DNA of 64,000 nucleotides from Deltaproteobacteria bacterium. GTDB lineage: Bacteria > Myxococcota_A > UBA796 > SXON01. Made by a program: the position numbers and the translations under genes. The stretch is from the NCBI GenBank assembly GCA_014191855.1, contig BJHF01000020.1:1-64000 (forward strand). Direction: 5' to 3'. The notes below the pieces were generated by a model. It did no database searches. It was given only the letters and a program-made list of their open reading frames with translations, and was not told the DNA's origin. Below are positions 1 to 8,012 of the stretch, one piece after another; position 1 is the stretch's first letter, and the number at the start of each line of letters is the position of its first letter.

Positions 1-245
1 CCGATCCAACGGTCGTGGGGGAGCGTGACCTGATGGTCCTGGTAGCCACCGGATGGATCGCCCACGCCACCGCCCATCGTGAACGTTCCGGCGGGGATGC
101 GAACCATCGGGGTGCCCCATGCCGTCGTTTCGGTATCTAGTTCGGTGTCAGAGCCCGTGTCGGTGTCCACATCCCCGCTATTCGCGGTGTCCTCCGTCGA
201 CTCGGGGGCACACGCGGCGAGACCAAGCAGGGAAACGACGAGCAT
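1..245 (-). CDS. FGE/sulfatase-modifying-factor-like lipoprotein, N-terminal part (cut by window edge)
   Basis: The reading frame runs from an ATG at 245 off the left edge (81 codons seen). The first residues form a short hydrophobic signal ending in LAAC, a lipobox with the modified Cys at residue 12, followed by an acidic Asp/Thr/Glu-rich linker typical of exported lipoproteins in this window. Residues from about 46 read MVRIPAGTFTMGG and then a QDHQVTLP segment. This is the usual opening of the formylglycine-generating-enzyme-like (SUMF1/FGE-sulfatase) fold, found both in true FGEs and in many non-catalytic surface proteins. The catalytic Cys region lies outside the window, so activity cannot be judged. 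An in-frame GTG three codons upstream (254) is an alternative start. Confidence 0.72.
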   Translation of the reverse strand, partial: MLVVSLLGLAACAPESTEDTANSGDVDTDTGSDTELDTETTAWGTPMVRIPAGTFTMGGGVGDPSGGYQDHQVTLPHDRWI

Positions 246-313
246 CGCGGTCACCGGGCTGACCGAAGCGTACCCCACCCACCCCGCTGGCGACGCTTGA
301 GCACGCGGCGTTT

Positions 314-333
314 ATCAGGGTCCCCTCCCTGAT
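314..333. other. Perfect 7-bp inverted repeat between cyaY and the FGE-like gene
   Basis: ATCAGGG and CCCTGAT flank a 6-nt loop. It lies about 100 bp downstream of the cyaY stop and 70 bp upstream of the next minus-strand start. There is no T tract on the minus strand, so a classical terminator is not supported. It could be a weak terminator or an operator. The rest of 246-432 shows no gene. Confidence 0.3.
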
Positions 334-432
334 TTCCTCCGGGTCCTCCGCGCCCGCCGTGGTGAAAGCCTCTTCGTCCGCCGTGCCACCGGCGCGCCAA
401 GCGGAGAAGCCATCCACCCAACGGTGACGCGC

Positions 433-762
433 TTAGCCAGGATTCGAGATCGTAACCGCGAACCCCAGCTTCTTCGAAAACAGCTCCGTAAGCACATTCT
501 CCATCGGCTCCGCGAGATCGCGCTCCGTCCACTTCCCTTCGTCCCACCGGAAGTGCCAAGCGCGCGAAAACGCGGACAACCACAGCTCCCGCACCGGCAC
601 CTGCTGGCTCAGGATGAACACGCCGCCGGCCTCGAATTCCACGGAGAGCACCCCGTCGGTGAGCTTCCAGTCGAGCGCGTCGGTGTCGATGGTGTCGATC
701 TGCCGGCCAAGGTCCTTGATCGCCGCCGCCACGATCTGCCGGAAGCGAGTTTCGTCAATCAT
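433..762 (-). CDS. cyaY: Frataxin-like iron donor protein CyaY
   Basis: A 109-residue protein of the usual length for bacterial frataxin. It starts with an acidic helix (MIDETRFRQIVAAAI, then Asp-rich residues about 22-30) and continues with the family's beta-sheet pattern: GVLSVEFEAGGVFILSQQ, PVRELWLSAFSRAWHF, and a final helix with LTELFSKKLG. In the family, CyaY binds iron through the acidic ridge and modulates cysteine desulfurase IscS during Fe-S cluster assembly in the cytoplasm. Here it stands alone, divergent from ffh with 73 bp between starts, and no isc/suf genes are nearby. Assignment rests on the order of conserved aromatic and acidic positions and is fairly secure. Confidence 0.88.
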   Translation of the reverse strand: MIDETRFRQIVAAAIKDLGRQIDTIDTDALDWKLTDGVLSVEFEAGGVFILSQQVPVRELWLSAFSRAWHFRWDEGKWTERDLAEPMENVLTELFSKKLGFAVTISNPG

Positions 763-835
763 CCATCGTGGGTAACCGCCCCCGGCTCGGCGGGATGGTG
801 GGCCGCCTCACCCGCCCGTGATAGTCGCGCGCCCC

Positions 836-2350
836 ATGTTCGACACACTCTCCCGCGGCTTCCGCAACGCCCGCCTGAAGCTGCAGGGCAAGACCGAGCT
901 CTCCGAAGAATCCGTCGCCGACGCGCTGCGAGACGTTCGCGTTTCCCTGCTCGAAGCCGACGTGAGCCTCGACGTGGCGAAGGACTTCCTCGCCAAGGTG
1001 AAGGATCGGTCCCTCGGAAAGGTCGTCACCCTCAAGGTGAAGAACCAGCCCTTCCAGGCCACGCCGGCCGACCACTTCATCAAGGCCTGCTACGACGAGC
1101 TCGAGGCCCTGATGGGTCCGGTGGACACGTCGCTCGACCTCGAGGGAAAGCCGGCGTTGATCATGATGGTCGGCCTCCAGGGCTCCGGAAAGACCACGAC
1201 CGCAGGGAAGCTCGCGCGGCGCCTGCAGGCGCAGGGGCGCAAGCCGATGCTCGTGGCCGCCGACGTGTACCGGCCCGCCGCCGTCGATCAGCTCACGACG
1301 CTGGGGCGCAAGCTCAACGTGCCCGTGTTCTCGATCAAGGGGATGAATCCGGTACAGCTCTGCGTGACCGCCGTCACTCAGGCGCGCAACGTGGGTCGCG
1401 ACGTGGTGATCTTCGATACCGCCGGCCGCCTCGCGATGGATGAAACGCTGATGGCGGAGCTCGACCAGATCAAGGAAAAGACGCAGCCGAAGAACATCCT
1501 GTTCGTCTGCGATGCGATGATCGGCCAGGACGCGGTGCGCACCGCCGCCGAGTTCGACCGCCGCCTGGCGTTCACCGGCTTCGTCCTCACGAAGCTCGAT
1601 GGCGATGCGCGCGGCGGCGCCGCCGTTTCGATCAAGGCGGTGACCGGAAAGCCGGTGAAGTTCCTCGGCATGGGCGAAGGTCTCGACAAGCTGGAGGAGT
1701 TCCGCCCCCAGGGCCTCGCGAGCCGCATCCTCGGCTTTGGGGACGTCGTCGGCCTGATGAGCGACTTCGAGAAGGTGATCGACAAGGAGAAAGCCGAGAA
1801 AGACGCCGAGAAGATGCTCCGCGGCCACTTCACCTACGACGACTTCTATACCCAGCTGCAGACGATCAAGTCGATGGGCTCGCTCAAGGACGTGATGGGA
1901 AAGCTGCCGTTCATGGACGAGGTGATGGCCCAGGTGCCCGCCGAAGCGCTGGACGACTACGAGCTCGTGAAGGTCGAAGCCATCATCCAGTCGATGACGC
2001 GCGAAGAGCGTCGCAACGCCGATTGCCTGAACGAGTCGCGCTTCAAGCGCCTGGCGAAGGGCTCCGGTCGCCCGCTCCAGGAGGTGAAAGAGCTGCATGA
2101 TCGCTTCAAGATGACGCGGGCGATGATGAAGGAAGTGGGGTCGATGACAGGCCTGTTGGGCGGCGGCGGCATGAACCCGCGGGCCCTGCAGCAGCGCATG
2201 GCGCAGTACGCGCAGCAGTCCGGCATGTCCATGCCCGGGATGCCAGGGGCCGCCGAACAGCGCGCGATCCCGATGACTCCGGCCGAGCGGGATGCGCGCC
2301 GCAAGAAGACGAAGGAAGCCAAGAAAGCTCGGAAGAAGCAGCGGCGGTAG
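836..2350 (+). CDS. ffh: Signal recognition particle GTPase Ffh
   Basis: A 504-residue GTPase that binds signal sequences and 4.5S RNA and delivers ribosome-nascent chains to FtsY at the membrane. Visible elements in order: an N domain (MFDTLSRGFRNARLKLQG), the P-loop GLQGSGKTTT, the closing-loop DVYRPAAV, DTAGRL, TKLDGDARGG, and a Met-rich M domain near the C terminus with an SGRPLQEV segment and a basic tail. The ATG at 836 matches the family's MFD start. A GTG at 818 would add six residues and is less likely. Length is slightly above the usual ~450-480 because of the Met/Gly-rich tail. rpsP, a frequent downstream neighbour, is absent here. Confidence 0.97.
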   Translation: MFDTLSRGFRNARLKLQGKTELSEESVADALRDVRVSLLEADVSLDVAKDFLAKVKDRSLGKVVTLKVKNQPFQATPADHFIKACYDELEALMGPVDTSLDLEGKPALIMMVGLQGSGKTTTAGKLARRLQAQGRKPMLVAADVYRPAAVDQLTTLGRKLNVPVFSIKGMNPVQLCVTAVTQARNVGRDVVIFDTAGRLAMDETLMAELDQIKEKTQPKNILFVCDAMIGQDAVRTAAEFDRRLAFTGFVLTKLDGDARGGAAVSIKAVTGKPVKFLGMGEGLDKLEEFRPQGLASRILGFGDVVGLMSDFEKVIDKEKAEKDAEKMLRGHFTYDDFYTQLQTIKSMGSLKDVMGKLPFMDEVMAQVPAEALDDYELVKVEAIIQSMTREERRNADCLNESRFKRLAKGSGRPLQEVKELHDRFKMTRAMMKEVGSMTGLLGGGGMNPRALQQRMAQYAQQSGMSMPGMPGAAEQRAIPMTPAERDARRKKTKEAKKARKKQRR

Positions 2351-2415
2351 TTGACGATGGGCTGCCGGTGCCTACCCCATGGTCGCGCAATGAGCGCCCA
2401 TTCAGGAGGCTACCC

Positions 2416-2871
2416 ATGGAACTGCCGCTCAAGGAACGATTCGCCCGCACGCGGGAGAACCTCCGCCACACCTTCGATGAAACCAGTGAAACGCTGAAGC
2501 ACCGTCGGGACGAGCTGAAGCACCGCGTGGAGCACGGGCGTGGCCGCGTCGCCCAGGCGGAAGCCACCGTGCTCGAGGCCGCGGCGGATGGGCTCGCCAA
2601 GGCCCGGCAGGCGCTGGGGGAGCGCGCCGCGTTCGTGGAGCGCAGCGAGAAGGCGCTCCGCGAAGCGCTTGTCGAGCTGCGGGCCGGGCACGCAGCCACG
2701 CTCCCGATCCCGAACTACGACGAACTCAACGTGCGCGAGGCGAACGCCGCGTTCATCCCGCTCCACCTCGCGGATCTGCGCACGGTGCGCGCCTACGAGC
2801 TCAAGCACAAGAAGCGGGTGACGGTGCTCAAAGAGCTCGACGCGCGCATCGCCCGGGGCGAAACGAGCTGA
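2416..2871 (+). CDS. Coiled-coil protein with C-terminal helical-hairpin motif, function unknown
   Basis: A 151-residue protein. An AGGAGG Shine-Dalgarno at 2404-2409, six bases before the ATG, fixes the start and is one of the few strong ones in this window. Residues about 1-100 are highly charged and helical, rich in Lys, Glu, Arg and Ala, and probably form a coiled coil. The last ~45 residues (YDELNVREANAAF, then LRTVRAYELKHKKR) resemble a short helical domain seen at the end of some bacterial membrane- or lipid-associated proteins of unknown role. There is no signal peptide and no transmembrane segment. It follows ffh by 65 bp in the same direction, but its own ribosome-binding site suggests independent expression. 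Confidence 0.75.
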   Translation: MELPLKERFARTRENLRHTFDETSETLKHRRDELKHRVEHGRGRVAQAEATVLEAAADGLAKARQALGERAAFVERSEKALREALVELRAGHAATLPIPNYDELNVREANAAFIPLHLADLRTVRAYELKHKKRVTVLKELDARIARGETS

Positions 2872-2872
2872 C

Positions 2873-3919
2873 TCACGGCGCTTCGGGCGGTACGGCGAGC
2901 GACCAGTCGCCCGCCGCCACGGTTCCGCCCGAGGTGTTGGGCCAGGCCCCGCCGGCCGCGCGCGTGCTCCCGTCCACCCGCAGCTCCAGTCGAATCGGCG
3001 CCGAAGCCCCATCCAACGTCGGGCTCACGTCGGCGCGCCCCATGGCCCACACCAGACCCCCAGCTCGGCCCGCCGTCCACCCCCCAGAGGTCGGCGCGAT
3101 GCTGCCGGGCAGCGGGATCCGACTGGGCAGGACATCCGGTGCGGGCTGCCGAAACGACGAGGGCGCCTCCACCTGGATGGCAACAGGCAGCATCGGGATC
3201 GGCGGCATCGAGCCGTCGGTCATGCTCACGTCGAAGGCAAGCCTGGCGCTGCACGCGGCGCTAGCTCGAAAGTGCAGGTCGATCCGACGCGCCAGCACGC
3301 CCGCCTGTGTGGCCTGATCCTCCACGACGCGCTCGAGCACCACGCATCCCGGTGAGTCCGTAGAGCGATGCAGCTCCGCCCGCACGCCTGGAGCGCTGAG
3401 CAGCTCCACCTGAACGAGCAGATCGCTTCCGAGAAACACGTTTCCCTCTGGGCCCGTCGTCCGCCCCACCACGGGGGCCGGCGGCAGCACCTCAAGGAAC
3501 GGCGCGGTCCCGAGCACCGATCGGAAGTCCTCGTCCAACGCCGCTTCGTACGGGGAGCGCGCGCCGAGCACGATCGCGTGCCGCAAGTCGTCCGCCGCCG
3601 CGTCGTGATGGCCCAGTCGCACGCGCCACGCGGCCCGGTTGTACCAGGCGAGACCCGCATCGGGGTGCTCGGCGATCACCCCGGTTGCGAGCGCTTCAGC
3701 GCCCGCTACGTCGCCCGTTGCGGCTCTCGCTCGCGCCTCCCAAAGCGCGAGCACCGCGCTCCCCGGATCCCCCCTTCGAGCCTCGACGAACGCCGCCACG
3801 GCGGCCTCCTTCTCTCCCGCTTCGAGCGCCGCACGACCGCGCGAGTAGTCGTCGAGCGCTCCTTTGAGCGGCGCCAGCTCCTTGTCGGCACACGCCAGCA
3901 ACAGCAGGGCGGCGATCAC
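2873..3919 (-). CDS. TPR-type lipoprotein, function unknown
   Basis: A 348-residue protein starting at GTG 3919, with a very short signal (VIAALLLLAC) that puts the lipobox Cys at residue 10. Residues about 20-115 form helical repeats in TPR style (SRGRAALEAGEKEAAVAAF, then AWYNRAAWRVRLG, then AADDLRHAI). The rest is beta-rich with alternating hydrophobic residues and no family I recognise. The GTG overlaps the TGA of pgeF (GTGA), so the two genes are almost certainly translationally coupled. A role in the envelope as a scaffold is inference from the TPRs and lipobox only. Its stop lies 2 bp from the stop of the convergent coiled-coil gene. Confidence 0.75.
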   Translation of the reverse strand: MIAALLLLACADKELAPLKGALDDYSRGRAALEAGEKEAAVAAFVEARRGDPGSAVLALWEARARAATGDVAGAEALATGVIAEHPDAGLAWYNRAAWRVRLGHHDAAADDLRHAIVLGARSPYEAALDEDFRSVLGTAPFLEVLPPAPVVGRTTGPEGNVFLGSDLLVQVELLSAPGVRAELHRSTDSPGCVVLERVVEDQATQAGVLARRIDLHFRASAACSARLAFDVSMTDGSMPPIPMLPVAIQVEAPSSFRQPAPDVLPSRIPLPGSIAPTSGGWTAGRAGGLVWAMGRADVSPTLDGASAPIRLELRVDGSTRAAGGAWPNTSGGTVAAGDWSLAVPPEAP

Positions 3920-4566
3920 GCGCGGATCGCCCCGACCTGCCGACCGAGATCGCCGCGCCGATGGGAGAACCACCCCTCGCCGCATCGGGTGCACCCCCCG
4001 ACCACCTCCACCGCAACGCCAATTTCGGCGAGGATCGCCCGGTTTGCTTCTGCCAGATCGACGTGGCGCCCGTCGCGCCAGCTCGCCCCGGGCGCCACGG
4101 CCCCCACCCCCTGGATCACTTCGTCCCCAACCTCGTAGCAGCAGCCCCGGATCGAAGGGCCCACCGCCGCGCGGAGCTCGTGCACCCGGCAGCCCGCCGC
4201 CGTCGCCGCCGCCGCCGCGCTCAACCGCACGATGTCCGCAGCGGTTCCGCGCCACCCCGCGTGGACGGCGGCCACCACCCCAGGACCCGCCAGCAACACG
4301 GGAACACAATCGGCGACGCGCACCGCCACGATCGTTCCGGGGGTGGTGGTGAACAGTGCGTCCGCCTCCAACGCCGTGTCCTCCCGCAGATCTTCAGCCG
4401 CAAGCACCCGATTTCCGTGCACCTGCGACACCGTGGCGATGGGCGATCGGCCGCCGAGAACGGCGGCGAGGGAGGCCAGGCCCTCGGTGTTGCCCCGGCG
4501 CAGATCTCCCTCCGCCAACCCAGTGAATGCGTGGACGGCCGGGGACAACAAAGCGGAGCGCAACAT
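3916..4566 (-). CDS. pgeF: Peptidoglycan editing factor / purine nucleoside phosphorylase PgeF (YfiH family)
   Basis: A 216-residue member of the multicopper-oxidase-like YfiH/DUF152 family. The metal-binding and catalytic signature is complete: SQVHGN with His50, VADCVPV with Cys87 and VHAGWRG with His102. GPSIRGCCYEVG and the C-terminal CTRC and RRGDLGRQ segments also match. Family members have been described as removing misincorporated serine from peptidoglycan precursors, and related proteins act as purine nucleoside phosphorylases or laccases. The gene is slightly shorter than the usual ~240-250 residues. It is upstream of, and overlaps by 4 bp, the TPR lipoprotein, and diverges from the kelch gene with 54 bp between starts. 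Confidence 0.9.
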   Translation of the reverse strand: MLRSALLSPAVHAFTGLAEGDLRRGNTEGLASLAAVLGGRSPIATVSQVHGNRVLAAEDLREDTALEADALFTTTPGTIVAVRVADCVPVLLAGPGVVAAVHAGWRGTAADIVRLSAAAAATAAGCRVHELRAAVGPSIRGCCYEVGDEVIQGVGAVAPGASWRDGRHVDLAEANRAILAEIGVAVEVVGGCTRCGEGWFSHRRGDLGRQVGAIRA

Positions 4567-4607
4567 GGCGGGCGGAACCGGGCGTCCCTACCCTTATCGG
4601 ACCGTGC

Positions 4608-4613
4608 TACGCT
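4608..4613 (+). promoter_or_regulatory. TACGCT -10-like hexamer 7 nt before the kelch gene
   Basis: TACGCT is followed by seven bases and then the ATG at 4621, with no Shine-Dalgarno sequence. A -10 box at this distance would place transcription start at or near the start codon (leaderless mRNA). Confidence 0.5.
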
Positions 4614-4620
4614 GGGCGCG

Positions 4621-6204
4621 ATGTCGCTCGGAATCCTGCTCTCGCTTGCGGCGTGCACCGGCACCACGGGCGGCGCCGTAGATTCCGCCTCGGTGGCGGA
4701 CTACACGCTGAACCTGCGGCCCATCGTGCCGCTCGATCTCAACCCCTTCGATGGCGCGGATCGGATCGACCTGCTGTTGGATTCGGGCGTGGGCGATCCG
4801 GTCCGGATCACGCTCGACGCGCCTGCGGCGGGGGACAGCGCCTTGGCCGAGGGGCTGCCGGCCCTGGACGGTACCCGGATCATCGTCGAGGGGTACTCGG
4901 GTGGCGAGCTGGTGGCGTGGGGGCGTTCGGCGCCGGTGATCGCGGTGAACGGAGAGGTCGAAGCAACCATCTTCGTGAGTGGTCCGGAGGCGATCGGCAA
5001 GCTGGGCGGACTGCCGGAGCCCGACGCAGATGGGGCGGGCGCCGCCCTCGGCGATGGACGCTTCGTGGTGATGGGCGGCAGCGGCAACCGGACCTCGGGC
5101 AATGTGGACAAGACGACAGATGCGATGTGGGTTCTTGACCTTGAGGAGCCGGAGGAGGGCCTGGCGTTCACCGAGATCGGCGCGATGCCGAGCTACGTGG
5201 ACGCGAAGGGGGACGAACAAAGCAAGCGGCGAGGCTTCACCCTCACCCGACTCACCGCGGGGGACGCCGGGAAGTTCCTGATGGTCGGCGGCGGCCCATC
5301 CTACGGCTACGGCGATAGCACGGAGCTCACGGCCGAGGCCCGGCTGTTCGACCCCGAAACCTTGAACTTCGAGGACGCGATCCCCGACAAAGACGCGCTT
5401 TCGAACGCGCGGAGCAGCCACCGGGCCATTGGCAACCAGCAGGGCGCGGTGCTGGTGTGGGGCGGCTTTGGTTCCACGCCCGATGCCGGTCAATTCATCC
5501 TGCTCGCGGACGGCGAGCTGTACGACCCCGCCCAGCGCTCCTTTTCGTCGATCATCGGGGTTGATGACGGGGGATCGGTGGGCGTGGTGCTCGCGGATCT
5601 CGGGGACGATGGCACCCTGGTCGCCGGCGGTGCCCGGATGGAAGGGAACAATTGGGCGATCTCCGACGCGAGCCTGGCCGTGAGCCTCCGCGGCGACGTC
5701 GATGAGCTCTCCGGCATGGATCCAATGGCGGGCGGGGCGGCGGTAACGCTCGCGGATGGCGACGTGGTGGTGTTCGGCGGCGTCTCAAGCAACGCCTCGT
5801 TCGCGCAGGACGCAGCGGCCGTGGCTACCGACCAGGTGTGGCGGTTCCGGCACGGATCGAACACGTGGGAGGAGGTGGGGAAACTGGAGGTCGAGCGCGC
5901 GGGGCACACCGCCACGGCGATCGACGACACCCACGTGCTCATCGCGGGTGGATCCACGACGTGGTCGCCCTTCGCGTTCGGCGCCACGGCGCTTTCCTGC
6001 GTAGAGATCTACGACGTTGCGACCGACACGTCGTCGATGCTGGAGCGTTGCGACGAACAAGACGACGCTGTGGGGCTCCCGGGGCGCGCGGAGGCTCCGT
6101 TGGCCCTCGACGATCCCGATCTCGGCATCGTCTTCGTCGGCGGTGTAGACGGTGAGAACGGCGCGGTGGCGACGACTTCGTTCTATGGGCGGGCACCGGA
6201 TTAG
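4621..6204 (+). CDS. Kelch-repeat lipoprotein
   Basis: A 527-residue exported protein. The signal MSLGILLSLAAC ends in a lipobox with Cys at residue 12. After an N-terminal beta-rich region (about residues 25-125), at least six kelch-type blades are visible through their Val/Gly-Gly cores: FVVMGGSG, FLMVGGG, VLVWGGFG, VVVFGGVSS, VLIAGGST and IVFVGGVDG. A beta-propeller on the cell surface that binds sugar or protein is the expected role, but no ligand can be named. The open frame extends upstream to 3961, but that part is antisense to pgeF and has no export signal. The stop codon overlaps the stop of the convergent HAD gene. Confidence 0.85.
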   Translation: MSLGILLSLAACTGTTGGAVDSASVADYTLNLRPIVPLDLNPFDGADRIDLLLDSGVGDPVRITLDAPAAGDSALAEGLPALDGTRIIVEGYSGGELVAWGRSAPVIAVNGEVEATIFVSGPEAIGKLGGLPEPDADGAGAALGDGRFVVMGGSGNRTSGNVDKTTDAMWVLDLEEPEEGLAFTEIGAMPSYVDAKGDEQSKRRGFTLTRLTAGDAGKFLMVGGGPSYGYGDSTELTAEARLFDPETLNFEDAIPDKDALSNARSSHRAIGNQQGAVLVWGGFGSTPDAGQFILLADGELYDPAQRSFSSIIGVDDGGSVGVVLADLGDDGTLVAGGARMEGNNWAISDASLAVSLRGDVDELSGMDPMAGGAAVTLADGDVVVFGGVSSNASFAQDAAAVATDQVWRFRHGSNTWEEVGKLEVERAGHTATAIDDTHVLIAGGSTTWSPFAFGATALSCVEIYDVATDTSSMLERCDEQDDAVGLPGRAEAPLALDDPDLGIVFVGGVDGENGAVATTSFYGRAPD

Positions 6205-6875
6205 GCCTGGATCAACGCCAGAATCCACGCCAGCCCTTCGCTGAGGTTCGCGACTTGCAGATCCGGCCGCGCGTTCGCGAGCGCCTCCGGCGTGCTGAAC
6301 CCCGTCTCCACCACGACCACGCGCGCACCGCCCGCTCGCGCACACTTCACATCGGAGACGGTGTCTCCGAGCACCACGACCTCGCCCACGCCCAGGCCGC
6401 GTGACGCCGCCCGAAGGCGCGCAGCCGGCACCAGCCCGTCCCGATCGAAGGCATCCTCGGAGTACACGCCCCAGTCGAAGCGCCGCTCCACCTCCACGGC
6501 ACGGAGCTTCACGTCGGCGCCAATCTGCCAGTTGCCCGTGAGCAACGCCACATGAGCCCGGCCGGCCAGCGCGTCGAGCAGCGCGCTCACCCCCGGGAGC
6601 AGCTCGGCGCGCCCCGGCTCCTCGACGCGGTGCCGTAACCCCACGAGGTAGCGGTCCACGAGCTGGGGAGTCGCCGACGGGAGCCAGGCCTCGCCAAACC
6701 GGGCCGCGACGTCGCGACAGATGACGTCGTCGGTGGCGCCCGCAACATTCACCCCCTCGGTGGCGTGGTTCCACCCATACAAGGCGAGAAACGCCTCATC
6801 AAGGGCCTCGCGTCCGGCGCCGCGCGTCCGCAGGATGGTTCCATCGATGTCGAAGCACACCAGGGGCAAGTTCAT
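6201..6875 (-). CDS. HAD-superfamily hydrolase (phosphoglycolate-phosphatase-like)
   Basis: A 224-residue cytoplasmic phosphatase of HAD subfamily I. Motif I is CFDIDGTIL (Asp9 nucleophile, Asp11), motif II is LLTGN around residue 135, and motif IV is VLGDTVSDV with the Mg-binding Asp pair. A helical cap lies between motifs I and II. The closest general match is the Gph/phosphoglycolate phosphatase or beta-phosphoglucomutase type, and substrate cannot be told from sequence. The final bases TTAG are shared by both stop codons of this gene and the convergent kelch gene. The gene diverges from the small hypothetical gene at 6946. Confidence 0.87.
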   Translation of the reverse strand: MNLPLVCFDIDGTILRTRGAGREALDEAFLALYGWNHATEGVNVAGATDDVICRDVAARFGEAWLPSATPQLVDRYLVGLRHRVEEPGRAELLPGVSALLDALAGRAHVALLTGNWQIGADVKLRAVEVERRFDWGVYSEDAFDRDGLVPAARLRAASRGLGVGEVVVLGDTVSDVKCARAGGARVVVVETGFSTPEALANARPDLQVANLSEGLAWILALIQA

Positions 6876-6932
6876 CGCGCGCGCTTAGCGCGCACACTTC
6901 GCCGGAACCCTCCCCAACCCGCAAATGTCAGC

Positions 6933-6938
6933 TATGCT
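6933..6938 (+). promoter_or_regulatory. TATGCT -10-like hexamer 7 nt before the 6946 start
   Basis: TATGCT, then seven bases, then ATG at 6946. The same hexamer sits six bases before the starts at 24246 and 39729. It supports 6946 rather than the ATG codons at 6925 or 6934 as the true start, because those would lie upstream of or inside the promoter. Confidence 0.5.
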
Positions 6939-6945
6939 GACGGGG

Positions 6946-7425
6946 ATGGCGACGCGCGTGCGAATCTGGCACCCAGATTACCCGCCAAGTTGGACCGAGC
7001 GGCTGCTCGACCTCTTCCATGGGTATGTCCCCGCGCCGACGCCAGCAGGAGTGGACCTTACCCTCATGGCCGCCCGTGAGCGCCGCACCGTTCGGGCGTT
7101 CCTCGACGAGTGCGGTCCCGTAGTGCTGCTCGGCCACGAGATGGTGAAGGCGGACAGTCGCTGGGCGCTCCCCGAAGGTGACGACGAGCGGCGGGCGGCC
7201 GCTGAAGCGTTGGCCTTGCGCCTGCGTTTCGGACAGGTGCACGCCGGTGAGCTCCGGCTGCCCATGGCGGCGCGTTGGTTTGAGGTGTTGGATCTGCCGA
7301 ATGGCGGCACCCGCTGCCTGATCCGGCTCATCGATGGCCCCTCCCCCCACCTGCGGAGCTTCCTGGCGGCGAACCTTGGGCCTGACTCGCGCGGCCCGTG
7401 GACCGAGGTCGCGGTCGGAGGCTGA
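6946..7425 (+). CDS. Conserved-looking hypothetical protein
   Basis: A 159-residue soluble protein that I do not recognise. It begins MATRVRIWHPDYPP, contains a central helical stretch with many Arg/Ala (DDERRAAAEALALRLRF) and a beta-rich end (WFEVLDLPNGGTRCLIRLID). It has no signal peptide, membrane segment or metal motif. Codon use and GC skew fit the neighbours, and the opposite-strand frames are clearly less protein-like. In-frame ATGs at 6925 and 6934 would give longer versions, but the TATGCT box favours 6946. Its stop is 1 bp from the stop of the convergent nadD. Confidence 0.62.
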   Translation: MATRVRIWHPDYPPSWTERLLDLFHGYVPAPTPAGVDLTLMAARERRTVRAFLDECGPVVLLGHEMVKADSRWALPEGDDERRAAAEALALRLRFGQVHAGELRLPMAARWFEVLDLPNGGTRCLIRLIDGPSPHLRSFLAANLGPDSRGPWTEVAVGG

Positions 7426-7426
7426 G

Positions 7427-7957
7427 TCAGCGCGCCTCGGCCCACACCGCCAGCACCGCCGCAGGCACCAGGGCCTCCACTGATTCTCCCGCCGCGAGCC
7501 TCCGCCGAACCTCCGTGCTCGAAACGTCCGGAAACGTGGGCACGCCCGGCAGTTCGTGCCCCCCGCGGCCCACTACGATCGGCGAGTACTCCGCCTCGAT
7601 CCGCGCCCAGTTCTTCCATTTCTGCAAGCTGCTCACGTTGTCCGCGCCAAGCACGAGCTGCAGGCGGGCGTTCGGATGCGCTGCTGCCAGCGCGTCGAGC
7701 GTATTCACGGTGAACGAGGGCGCGGGGAGATGGGCCTCGATGTCGATCGCCCGGGCGCGCGGCCCCAAAATCCCCGCAAGCTGCTGGCACGCAGCGAACC
7801 GGCGCGGAAACGGGGCGAGCGCCTTGTCGAACGCGTGAACGAACGCGGGGATGATCCACACCTCGTCCACGCGCTCGGTCCACAACAACCATGCCGCGAC
7901 CATCGCGTGCCCCACATGGGGCGGGTTGAAGCTGCCTCCGAAACATGCAACCCGCAT
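7427..7957 (-). CDS. nadD: Nicotinate-nucleotide adenylyltransferase NadD
   Basis: A 176-residue nucleotidyltransferase that joins nicotinate mononucleotide to AMP, the penultimate step of NAD synthesis. The family signature is at the N terminus, FGGSFNPPHVGH, with the catalytic HxGH equivalent. The adenylate-binding SSTEVRRRL motif (usual form SSTxIR) is near residue 145, and an LVLGADN segment lies between. At 176 residues it is shorter than most NadD (about 190-215), so assignment relies on the motifs. A related phosphopantetheine adenylyltransferase is unlikely given the GADN and SSTEVR motifs. It diverges from ftsE with 55 bp between starts. Confidence 0.9.
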   Translation of the reverse strand: MRVACFGGSFNPPHVGHAMVAAWLLWTERVDEVWIIPAFVHAFDKALAPFPRRFAACQQLAGILGPRARAIDIEAHLPAPSFTVNTLDALAAAHPNARLQLVLGADNVSSLQKWKNWARIEAEYSPIVVGRGGHELPGVPTFPDVSSTEVRRRLAAGESVEALVPAAVLAVWAEAR

Positions 7958-7997
7958 CCCTGCCTCCTTGCCTGGTCGAGGCGGCGAGCGCCCGTGA

Positions 7998-8003
7998 TAA
8001 CGT
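7998..8003 (+). promoter_or_regulatory. TAACGT -10-like hexamer 9 nt before ftsE
   Basis: TAACGT lies nine bases upstream of the GTG start of ftsE, with no Shine-Dalgarno sequence between. No convincing -35 element is visible. Confidence 0.35.
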
Positions 8004-8012
8004 AGCCCCCGC

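Noticed and set aside
246-432. Possible small minus-strand genes at 178-583
   Set aside because: Frames are Gly/Arg-rich, overlap the recognised cyaY and FGE-like frames and show no start signals; the gap is better read as intergenic.
755-2098. 447-codon minus-strand frame opposite ffh
   Set aside because: The plus strand encodes all Ffh GTPase motifs; the minus frame is His/Leu/Glu-rich low-complexity shadow.
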